This document shows, in pieces, positions 26,281 through 38,600 of a stretch of 64,000 nt of DNA; position 1 is the first letter of the stretch, and every line of letters begins with the position of its first letter. The stretch comes from Lottia gigantea (Eukaryota; Mollusca; Gastropoda; Lottiidae). Both the position numbers and the translations under genes were made by a program. Location of the stretch: positions 309,012 to 373,011 of the forward strand of contig NW_008710508.1 of assembly GCF_000327385.1 (NCBI RefSeq), read 5' to 3'. The notes beneath the pieces were generated by a model. That model made no database searches. It was not told the origin of the DNA and worked only from the letters and a program-made list of their open reading frames with translations.

Positions 26281-27879
26281 GAGTCCCCAATACATATTTT
26301 TTTTTTTGAGAACCTGTTTACAATCCCTTTAACATATTTGGAAATATGGAATCGTGCTATTTAACTACAAACTGTAGTACTTAAGTAATGCATCATTGAG
26401 AGTTAGATTTCCAATAAATCCACAGAACACCATTGAAATGATCCCTTTTCATCAACCCAGTTAAGTGCAGAACAGGACAGGACATGGTTTTATTTCATTC
26501 ATTTCCAGAAATCTGAAGTCAATGTTACAGTTAAAATGCTTCGGACTTGTCAGAAAATACACTAAGGTCGTTTCCACGACACCTTTAGCAAAACATACCA
26601 TTTAATTTATCTTATATTCTTTTAGAATCCATCATTAATCCCGCGATTCTTTGATGGTGACATTATCAGACCTGCTATGATTTGGTCTTAAAAAAAATGT
26701 CAGATCACGGCAACATAGTTCTTCGTGACTTGATTTATTTATTTCTCTTTAGAATTACTTGCGCTTTTCAATTAGTTAATTCTATATTACCGAATGACCT
26801 GAATGGTTTGTTGTGAAATGAAATAACAGCCTTTCAGATGAGTAGATACAGAACACTTACCGGTATTAATATTACAACCCAGCTAGCCATTGTATTCATG
26901 TCTGCTGGCCTGTTTTAGGAACTTTTAATTGGGAACCTTGGAAACTGGCATGGTGAATCGTACCATAATAAAATGGCGTAGATTGTTTGGCAAGATGTTG
27001 TTACTGTTACACACTTCCAATTGGATCAGAAATCAAATTTCAATCAACAACGATTTAGGTTAAACTAGGATAAACATCATGATCACAAATAATATTATTA
27101 ATCTGTGTTGTTAAAAGGGTTATCTTAATATTTATAATGGAATATCATCGCTTGATGTTATCCGTGGCTAAGCCAAAGTTTCGGACAATAACAAAAAAAT
27201 TGAACGCAAATTAGATGAAGAGAAGGCCGTTCGTGATGAGGTAACTGTAAGTTTAGAAATTGACCAAAGGAAGAACCAAAGACTAAACCCTATCTCAGCT
27301 GCTCGGCCTATGGTGGTTGTTAATAATAAGATAAATACAATTATCACAAGATATTATCTAGTAATGGGCAGTATTTTATTGTTTTGGTCACTTGCTGATG
27401 CTTCATTAACTTCCTAATGGACTTATTTCGCACGTCCGTTCCAATGTTTATGAATTAAAGGCTTGATCAAACCAGTTTTATATAATAAGATGGCATATAG
27501 CACTTCATATCACAATCTCTGTTAAAAGCCTAACACCTTTCATTTTCTTTCTACAAAAAATATTTTATGGGATGTAACATTTGTTTATAAAAATTTAATT
27601 GAGCAGAAAATTCAAAGTGAGGAATTAGAGTTCAGGGTTAGGGAAGAGAACTAATCTCAACATAGTACTTATCAGTTAATGAATACGAGTGCACTCTTAT
27701 AAACTTAGCTCAACATTATACTTTAACACTAATTAAAAAATACAAAAGGTTTACTTGAGATCAAATAATTAAATATTTTATAAATAAAATTCTAACATGA
27801 GAGCATTCATATTATCAAATTCAACAACTCAAGCATTAAAATGAGATGAGCAACGAATAAGCAATCATGGTGAGTCTCT

Positions 27880-28420
27880 CTTAATGCTTCCGCACTGATG
27901 TTCACCGACTGGATCACGACAGATTCGCAACAGCGAGAAAATTTCAATACATGTACTTGCATTGAAATTTGTGGAGATGCATTCACGGCGTTTTTACGCC
28001 AAATGTGCACAAAAGCAACTGCTACGACGGATTTTCACCTTATAACATCAGCGTCGTAACAGCGAAATATTGCTGTACCATCTGTTACGCGTGATGGAGA
28101 TCATGTTTTTGTCTCGAACATCATTAGGCGATGCCCCTGCAATTGTAAGCGGATGATCGCCAAGTAGTTGAGAACATTCTGCGAACTTTAAAAAAACATC
28201 GCCAATACAACGCTGAGTATTTCCGATGCATCGGCAATAGTCACCGACCAAACTTGGTTATGGTCAGCAGATCCATCGCAGCTTATCTGCGAACATCGCA
28301 GAACTGTCGCCTAAATATTAAGCGGGTCGTTGTAGAATCATCCACGCCATCCATCACACGACATCGCAACCCTTTCCACATTTCCCAATCGAAGACCATC
28401 GCAGATTCCTAAATTCCCAG
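27880..28420. repeat. ATCGC-rich decayed repeat
   Basis: Richer in CpG than its surroundings, with many ATCGC or GCGAT words and small inverted pairs such as CGTAACAG ... CTGTTACG (28054-28087). No coding signal; probably an old mobile element of unknown family. Confidence 0.4.
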
Positions 28421-29617
28421 TGGGACTGGGACTTTACACATATGAAGTAATCCAACTCACAATGAAATTAATCATTGTTAAAAATATTTTCATTTGATTT
28501 TCTGTATTTGTCCTTGCTCCGACAACTAGAACAGTTATAGCTGTAGTTAAATTAAGTTTTACCAATCATGTGGCCTAATCGTGTAAACAGATAACTCTTT
28601 ATTATCATATTTCTTAAAATGTGCTGTCAAAAGAGATTTTTCTTGACACTAACCTAAAGATAACGATTTGTTCATCTTAACTGATAAAAATATTGGAGTA
28701 CTGGATCTTTAATGCAGCATGACTAGCAAAGGTTGATTGATCAGTAACGCTTGTGTTAACCAGACAAATCATGAAATGTATATTGTTCAGCGTCTTGATA
28801 ATATATAAGATACAAGATACTATTCCAGTTATAAACTAAACCGTTCTAAGAGATAAGTTTATTATAGTTGAGAATATCAAATACGACAGAGACTAAATAA
28901 AAAGGAAATCAACGATGCAAATAGTAAGTATTGATTGGCAGTGAAGTGTGTACTTGCTGTGATGTTTGTATTTGATGTTAAAAACAATGGTATAATAAAT
29001 ATTTTATCTTTTTCAGACCAACTCAAATCTATCCTCAATTCCAAAGCCCGGAATAATCAGGACAGAACAATTTCTTAGTTACCAAGCATTTCAGACGTTG
29101 AACGAAAGGATTCAAAATACATAGTGTGTTTCGAGGAGTCTGGAAAGCGTTGTTTTGAATTTAGAATTGTTTGTAATCCTAGCATTGGTAAAAGCGATTG
29201 TAACAGAGCCTTCAGTATGACAACAGCGTGTAGGTGTCTTCAATGTGTTGATATAAACATTAGTATATATTAGTAGTTAACAGTGATAGGGACATAGATA
29301 TGATAAGATCGTTTGCTTAAGGAAACATGAAGGAGTTGATGATAGAATTTCGAATCCTGGTGATAATAACGGGGTGTGTGGGTGACGAAATTGCTCAAAG
29401 AACATTTTAGTCTTGAACAGAGAGGTGTACCACAACAGAAAGGCATTGTAGTGACTTTATGTGCCAAGAATGGACGTCATGTGAGATTTGAAAGAAGTTG
29501 TTGTGTGTAGATCGGAACTGACGTGTAACAAGATAAGTATTGGAAGACTAATTGACGAGACGGGTAATAAGATCATGTAGAAACTTATGATGGTAATAAG
29601 TTAAATGTGAATTCATC

Positions 29618-29687
29618 ATGGAATACACCATTAGTGTTACCTTGGTATTCTCTACTTTCATTTTACTACTTACACCATTTGTTAAAG
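29618..29687 (+). CDS. Gene A exon 1: signal peptide
   Basis: Encodes MEYTISVTLVFSTFILLLT followed by PFVK and the first base of a Gly codon, then a GTAAGC donor (phase 1). One acidic residue precedes an unbroken hydrophobic core, typical of a secretory signal. The exon is 70 nt and lies 6.2 kb before the next one. Phase 1 joins exactly to exon 2. I saw no other candidate, but transcript evidence is absent, so an alternative first exon remains possible. Confidence 0.75.
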
Positions 29688-32600
29688 GTAAGCCTATCTA
29701 TACTTTGTTATCATGAAAAGATTATTTTCTAATACCATTGGTGATGCATGGTTAATTTGGGTTTATATCGGTTTTATGGCACAAGTCATATTCAAATGAC
29801 TCGCCCAGATGCATTCAGAAATGTCAATAATTTTATCCACGCCTGAGTTATTATTGTATTTTGGATAACTAACGAAAAATGGAAAGAAAACATCCATGAA
29901 ATAGGATTGAGATTAATATTCAATTCTTTGAGATGGTTGTTACCCTTTAATGCTGGGGGGACTGGAATTATGGGTGAAGATAACCTATTCAAGGTCATCG
30001 GACTCTCACACACCCATCGAAATCGAAAATCACGGCTGTCATTTGCTAGATGTAACCAAGCAAATGACGTCTTATCGCTCTTATCGACTGTGCTATAGAA
30101 CCTCAGGAATACAATGAAGTGCAATAAAAATGCCACATATAACATGTCATACTAAAGCAAGTTTTACATGCTGCCATTTTTTCTCTTGAAACTGTCGATT
30201 CATGTGGTTTTAAAACTCTGTCCTTCTGTCGACTATGACTATAGTCGTGCTATAGAGACAAGAGATACTATACATTTATGTAGTCCATAGAGGAAATCAG
30301 CCTTTTAACATAACAAATTTATAAAGATTCAAATCTTAAGAAAATATCTCGCTTAAATCAACCTCGGTAGCCCGAAGACCTCTTGTAGTAACATTAAATG
30401 AATGAAGAAATGTTCAATCCATTTAGAATTATGTAAATATAATGATAGGTAGTCAATACTGAAGTTTGTATATTCGCTAAATATTGTGTATAAAACCTGA
30501 TGAATTCCCTCTCAATTTATTGACTTTATCCTCCCTCTTTTACATTGTCAATACTTGATTTGAATGAAAAATCTTAGTATCAGAACTTGTCATTGTTTGA
30601 TTCATACACGTTGATCTTAAAGCAACAGCCTGGCATTGTTTTATGTGAAAAAAAAAACAGAATAGGTTTATATCAAGCTCAAACGTCCCTTTCCGAAATA
30701 TTAGACATGGTTTAATACCGGGCTTTTCGAAATTAGAGCCCCTCCTCTAATCACAGCATAAACTATAATATATAACAAAAGTTTTTCAGAACAAGTATTT
30801 AATACCTAACTTCTATATTTAATATATAACTTAAAAACCCGGTGCGCTCTGTAAATATGTGGCTTCATTTTTCTTGATCCTTTGTTCTAGGTTCCTACTA
30901 TCACACTTTTCGACACGATTTGTTTGGTGATACTATCAGATAAGACGGTCAGTCATGGCAATCGTGCTTAACGTGGAAACTTTTTGAAAATTTCAAAACG
31001 AATTGTCAATGCTGGCAAGCCATGGCAAGCCAAACTGATTGTACGATAGAGAGAATTAAATTTGTCTTGTTTGAGGTCGATCTTGATCACCACGTTTTGG
31101 AAGCACAATTAGATGCGATTAAATACGACCCGAAACTATGATCCGGATTGCCAATAACAATATTTTTTTTTAAACAATATTTTATTCATATAAATATGAA
31201 AAGGATTGGGGAACAGGCACAAATGAATCTTAAAATAAATTAGTTCTGCAGTATATATATGGTAAATTGCTAATATTTCTAAGATTATAATTGATGTTTC
31301 TGGCGGGGAGAAGATCTGATAGGTAATTTGGAGTCAGATTGTTCAGGATCTTATACATCATTGTCGTCTTTCCTACAGTGTAATGAAACATGTTTCCTTG
31401 TAAAGTAAAGCATGGCTAGTTGACAAAAATTGATCATGTTGATAGTAGAAAATTAGTTGACCGATCTAAAAGCTTTTACTGTTGACACGACTAACCTCAA
31501 GATATGACAGGACACCGCGATTGAGATCACGATTTTAATAGTTGAAACCTAGCATAAGGAACATAAAGATCGGTATTTATATTTAATCTATGTCATTGTA
31601 ACTACTCGAATCTTTCCTTTTACATAATTAGGCCTTGTTAGATTTCATTGATTTTACATTTAAATATAAACTCTTAGTTGTTTTTATTTCAAACTTCAAG
31701 CAAACGTCCATTATTCGAATGTTTTGTATTTGAATAGTAGGGATAATAGGGTCTAGAACTAAAGTAATGGTTGTTTAAGAGACAATGTATTTCTAAACTT
31801 CTAAAAGATTTATTATTCGATGTACCAGATTGTGAGATTTATGTTTTTATATTCCAAATGAATTCCAATTTCAGTGTCAAATTAAAAATTTTCTCTATAA
31901 ATGCAAATTATTTTGTACCATAAAGATTGTTTATTCTGATAACAAAACATGTCGATTGGAAATGGGAAGTCATATTCTATAATACTTCAGGAATGTGCCA
32001 CAGATTTATTCTTTTGTCTCGTACTTCGTTGTTTCGTTACTCTGAGCAACCATAACGATTCAAACCAATATACCACTGCCGACAGATAGTCTTTCTTACA
32101 TTACATTTTGATCAGGTTCATGGACTCTATATGCATGTATGATTCCTTCCAACACATTAAAATAGAAAGGATGTTGTAGTAATGATAGATAATAATTGAA
32201 ACTTTCTGCATCTTATTGCATAACATTTTGGTAATTCTGAATTATTATTCCAGTTTGAAAAGATGAAAGATCTTATTTATTCAATATGTAGAGAAAATGA
32301 TGTAGCTCAGTCGTTAATTATGGTAAATCTTTGAATTAGCAGACAAATCTAATGTCTTATCTGATCGCAATATTTTATCATAAATGCAGTAAATTACTAT
32401 GTTTAAAACTGCACAAATTCAAATGTGAACACAAGAGACATATAGTCGCCAGGAAGATCTATTAAATTTCATTTTTTAAACAATTGTCTGCACCTAGATA
32501 TTTCAGTATTCTTTTACCTTCAAACTCTTGAATCAGCATGAACGGTGGGTTTTCATTTTGACTACAGAAAGAGTTGTGTACAAGCTTATTACTTTATTTA

Positions 32601-35600
32601 AAGGGACATTCCGCTTTCTTATAGGTCGACACAATTTTTTTTGCTCAAACTTGTGAAAACTGTACAACAAAATCAAGATAAATGTGACCTTTAACGTATC
32701 TGAAAGTTTTAACTTTAAAAGAAACACCAGTTAATTTTTAAACACCAAAACTATTTAAAAACATTACGTAAGGTTTCGTTAGGATATTTTTTTAGATAAA
32801 TAGTGAATTAGAGTAAAATATCGCTTAATTGTTAAGAAACTTGTCTCCGTATTCGAAAGGCTTCAACGAATAATATCAAGCCATTATAAGCCAAACACCA
32901 AAACGAGGTCAAACTGTTATTAACATGTATTAGGCCTACTCTTTTTTAATTAACCATTTTAAAACAAATTCAGTTTTATCAAGAAGATACATCGATATAA
33001 ATAGCATACTTTAGATATATCTTCAGTTATAATGAGCGTTTTGATAATGGAAACTTTTTACACACCCTTTTTTGACCCTTTAAGTCTAATTTAAAAGTAT
33101 AGTATTCCTGAATTAAGAAATATTCATACTGCACATGATATCGTATGACAATTTTTTTACAGTAGTGGTTAGTTCCCATAGTATGCTCACAGTTCTGGAA
33201 CATCTGAGAGTCCTACAGAAAAAAAATTGGACATTAATTGTATATGTTAACTTAAATTATTAAAACGTTGCTGGAATTAAAACTTGTAGTGCTATGTAAT
33301 TTCGAAAATTTAGCATTACCAGCATTTGTAAGATATGATTAAGAAGATGTGATGGAGCAATCCTGATAAGTATTAAGAAGTTCTATGGGTTATTTTGAAA
33401 CCCATGACACATGTCTGAGAGATAAGGAAGTAATGGACTCTGTATGATTATTCCTGGAAGCAATTTTGTAGTTATTGATGGTATACAGCGATCACCAATA
33501 TCTACACAATTTGAAATATTAAACTCTATATTTGATCTAATGTACTGTGACCCAATTCTATAAATATCTAGTTTTTCACTTGCTACTTTCATTGAATGTT
33601 ATATTTATGACACCAATCAATTATTGATTACATTTTACCAGAGGAGAAACTTGGATTTAGAATCGTCACAATTAATCAACTTTCTACGATCTTGTAACCC
33701 AGTAAATTTTTTATATTCGTCTATCAGTCTCCACATTGACTCACAATTCTTTATATTTAAATCATATCTACTAATTCAGTCAATTTAATTCAATTACTGT
33801 TGATATATCACGATTCGATTCCAATTTCTCTCATATATTGACTTATAATTTCCATCAAATGACTCTTTAAGTCTACTCGCTTTATTTTATATCTATTTGT
33901 GAATTAACTTACTATTTTCATGCGTTTCTGTAGATTTAGGTCGAGTGTGCTCCTTGAATTTGACTATGCCCCTACTAAACTGAGATGGTTTTTTATCAAA
34001 CTTTAATGATTTGTTTAATGAAGAGGAAATAGTTGTTGTCCCTGTCCGCTAATAAAAGTACTGCTCTAGTTCTTTTAAAACTGTGAAAGTTTACGAAAGA
34101 AGTCTTTGATACATTTTTATTTTCTTTTATGGAAAATGTTTTGGCTCCAATAGTTTTCATCCGAACTTCAAGGTGGTATACAGGTAATAGGGAGTTATTA
34201 TGGAGTAATATTGGTGGACAAAGTAACAAGACTGGATACCATGATAATGTTGTGTCTCAAAGATTCAAAAAATCGCAACATTGAAACAGGCATATTTAAA
34301 ACTTATTTTGTCCTTATACAGGAGAAAGTTAAAATAAAATATAGACCGAAACTGTGTTTAAAACGTTGCTTATTTGATAGAAAGAGAAACGATAGATATA
34401 TGACTTTCGGGTAATTATCGCTCAGAAAAGAAATTATCAATCTTACATTTGTTAAAAAAGTGCAATTCAGAGAAAAGTGAAGACAATTAATAATGTAGAG
34501 AATGTTCCTTACTTGACCCAAATAAAATGACAATTCAACGACTCTTGTATCGGCTTAAAAAGTCTTCGCATTTCAAAGTTTTAACAGAAAATTATTTGAT
34601 GTAGTGTCAGATTTTTTTTTCATTTTTACATTTTTTCATTTATTTTGTTTTCGACAGAACAAAACCCTACTACTATAATTATTATTATGTTAGTATTTCT
34701 TTTTTTGCATTTGAACGATTGAGAGAATAATTGTAAACAAAAGAGAATGATTTTACAATAAACTGAAGCTATTGTTGCAGATTCTGCTGTTAATCCTATG
34801 ATCCTCAACTCTTTAGTACAGAACATTAATTAGTTACCCTTAGAACGTTGGAACGAAAGCAAATATGTTTTAGACTCACGAATCTGTGTCATTAGATAGA
34901 TTAATTAGTAGATCTCAATTTTTATTTCACTGTCGTATTCACGTAAGTAATTTGACTGGTGATAATAATATATAATATTATCTAGGAGTTAATTTCTAAA
35001 AAGTGTGGATATAAAATTATAAAGAAAGGAATAGGTCGAGATAAAAAGTATATTGCACTATAAACTTGGTGGTTAATATCCAGTGAGTGTGATATCAGAT
35101 TAATTGGTATTGGCTATAATCGAGTTAATCAGAATTAGGTCATGTTACTGCCATCATTATTTCTGTATTATAAAATCGTATTTAGGTTACTTATAGAATT
35201 GGAATTTTCCCACATACTTTAGTTATTCTATTTGTATATCAGTATTTTGTTGTTTTAAGGAGGATTTATATTTCTGACGACGTCAACCGCCGCAATACGC
35301 TAGCAAACGTTACCCCGGTTAACAGCGCGTTAACATCATTGTCCAAGTGTAAACACACGAGCGTATATACTCGCATGCGCCGACCTATTTCCAAGATTCG
35401 ATTGGCCGTGTTGTCTAATAGCGTCTTGTGATTTTTGAAACGCTGTAGTATGAAAATTCACGTCGTAAAAGTTCAACACAGTTGAACTCTGGAAAATGTT
35501 ACACTGTGATACGGCGACTACTCGCTGACTATGAGAGTTGGCAAAAGCGTATGCTAGCGTGTTACGGCGGTTGATGGCGTCAGAAGTATAAATCCACCTT

Positions 35601-38600
35601 AACTTGAATTCGCCAGTTATGTTCTCCTCTTTCAACGAAATTATGTTAACGTTTTTTTTAAAGAAACATTTGTTTGTATTGTCCACCATCCACTGTATGA
35701 TCTGAAATGTCATCAAATTGATGTGTTGGTAATTGTGTTAGGTATTTCAGAGTATCTGGACGCTCATGTCGTCTTGTATCAGAATATTGATGAGTTGTGA
35801 TATCCCCCCGCCCTCCTAGGTGGATGTGGATAACAAATGTTGCTAATCTTCGATACGATCCATCTGAAAAAAATCTTTATTATTGTCTTGGTTTCAGGTA
35901 TTACTAACAATACAGAAGAAGTGATATCGGCTGAGAAGTTATTAATTAAGAAATTATTAGAAAGATATAGTAAACAAGGAAGATTTGGACGACCAGTAGT
36001 GAACACCTCTGATAGCTTAACAGTTTATTTTGGTTTATCACTTATTCAGATTCTCGATGTTGATGAAACCAATCAAGTTCTTAAAAGCAATATATGGTAT
36101 CATTATGTAAGTATATATGAAACATGTCTTCTATGCCATAGTTCTTTACAAGAATATCTTCAATTAAGTTGGTTGAATTTATCTTAAACGTTGTAAGACA
36201 CTACATAGAGGTAGTTTATTTTCATATTAAACAGACTCGATTTAGAATATAAAATTGAGGTTAATAAGTCAAACATCATGATCTGAGAAAATCTAATGCA
36301 ATGGAGATAATCTCATTGATGTTAAGTTTGATATTATATACAAATTAATACCTATATGCTTTTGTCTGCTTTCTATCAAAGCCAATAATTAAGTAACAGG
36401 GAGCCAACTAAATGAAATGAAAGTTCAACGTCTTACATTTCTGCTGCAGATTGAGTTAATGAAGACGGATATTAAAGTTCTAAAGTCTGCAATGAAGGGC
36501 ACGAGCTTCCAAGTTTCAGAATTCAAAGTTTCGATAGATATTCCCTATGAAGTTTTATATTGTCTCAGCCGACCAGAATTTTTTTTCACGTCAGCCACTA
36601 GTAATAGCCAATAGTGCAATGATGCAAGAGTATTGAAAATGTAACATCAAGCCAATAAGGCTATTACTTTTGATTGATCTTAACTAAGGTATTTGAAAAC
36701 AAGCATAAGACAAATTAACGATTTGATTCTTTGAGATGCTTATATTGGTAACAAAAGGGAATATTTACTTACTAACCTACCGTGGGGAGACACTGCCTGT
36801 CACACTGAGTGAAACCAGTCCCAATTGAATCAGAATTAATCAGATGTATTGATTTGCAACTACAACCGTCATAAATTGAAATAGTTTATTTATTTTTTTG
36901 TTTTTTGTTATTTTTTGTTTTTTTTTTTTTTTTTGCTGGAATATGAAGAAAAGTGAAACAAAAACATTTGACGCATGTAACTTATCACTTTATTACTATT
37001 TATTATATTATAGACGATTTTTGGATGGAGCTAATAATTATTTAATATAACCACATTCATAGCACAACCGTCTTAATTTTGCAATATACATGAATCCTTA
37101 TCTTTATCCAAGAATAGCGATAGTGGTTTAGTCATAATGGTATTCATTTGAATGTTTGATTCCACACCTCCCCATTGACAAATCTATGTCTGACACTATT
37201 AGGACGTGTGGTGTTAATTTTACGGTTAAGGGTGATATACCCACATATTATTTCGTCTCCAGTATTCTTCTAAGGTGTGTAGTGTAGCTGTTCGAATTAA
37301 ATCTATGTCAGTCTTACAACATCCTAATGTACATTTTACAAAAACCTGTTTAGTGAAAAAGAGAAGAGGTTTTTATAGGTTTGTAAAAAAAAATAGAACT
37401 GAAGGGTTCGATTGTGCAGTCAATCAAACCATGTACCACTACAGACGTACCAGTCATAGATGAACTATTGAAGAACAATAATCATGACTAAATCCATTAA
37501 AGATATCGTATATCAGTTCATTGTTCTTAAACACGAAATATGTAGATAAAAATGTTGAACCTTGTAAAGATCAAAGTTTTTTCAAAATTTGAAATGAATG
37601 CAATTTGTTTACGTTAAGACGATGGAACCCTTATCATTGAATCAACTTCATCAAGAAACTGGATTGGGTTTGGCTTTATTGCAACCATAAGTTTGAGGTG
37701 TGGCCCAAAAGGTGTGTTCATATTATATATGATTATTTGCAACTGTTTTAATTGTTAAGTCGTCGGAACATTGACCAATGCAGATATTACATGAAACATG
37801 TTTTCTACAACAATGAAGAAAAACCCAATAAAAGTGTTCCTTTGGTGAAAAAAAATAAAATTTCATGAATTTTTGCCCTTAGAATTTCTTTAAAAATAAT
37901 TTCATCGATATTTTCATTGATTATTTTTTATTCTATTGGATGGTATACAATGCATTTCCATTTCATACAATGTAAATTTTTATGTATTGAAATTTCCGTC
38001 TACAGTCTTGTGAAGTAGGTATGTGCTTGGTTATTGATCAGCTGATTATTCCAATGTTCTGAAGGAGTTTTTGCGTCGGTCTTTTTAAAATGCAGTATCG
38101 TGAGGTTAAATCGAAGTATACCTCTCACAATGTCGGTTCACCAGACGACTGTTTTTGCTAAAATTTACTGAGTTTAAAGAAGTACAAATGGAAATTATGA
38201 AAAAGCATGGTACCTTATTCTAAAGTGAATTATATACCTCGATGCATCTATGAAGTAATAAAATCGTTTAACTAAATTGATATTGTGTTTTGATTAGATT
38301 GTTATATTGATCAATTTCTGTACTTAACAACCTTTCAGATACATTGATTCGCTTGATGAAATGTTCAGTTACAATAGACAAGATATTCTTTGCCTGATTG
38401 AGGAAATAGTTGTCTAAATATTTGATGTGATTTTTTAGGATAGGTAAGATTCCATTCCGCAAGTATGAAACTGTAAAATGGTTTTTGGTTTGCTTTTTGA
38501 CTATGTTTCGAAGTTTTTTTGAGCATGTTTCATTATAAATTCGTAATCCAAAATTTGCATAAATGATGTCAACAATTAATATGTCCCTCTTAAGCATGAT

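Larger units (their letters stand above)
24421..29617. other. Stretch upstream of gene A
   Basis: No gene recognised. It holds a 24-bp direct duplication near 26232-26280 and an irregular ATCGC-rich patch at 27880-28420. The gene A promoter and any 5' UTR exon must lie in or before this stretch, but I see no element I can name. Confidence 0.45.
29688..35897 (+). other. Gene A intron 1 (6.2 kb)
   Basis: Starts GTAAGC and ends TTTCAG. It contains one inverted copy of the dispersed repeat (32597-32935) and a TTAA-flanked MITE (35255-35602). A 117-codon frame on the minus strand (29792-30145) shows no recognisable motif. Confidence 0.75.

Noticed and set aside
29792-30145. 117-codon minus-strand frame in gene A intron 1
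   Set aside because: No motif, no splice context and another frame open on the opposite strand; kept only as a note.
35336-35716. 126-codon open frame on the minus strand
   Set aside because: It lies mostly within the inverted-ended MITE and shows no domain; the symmetry of the element explains it.
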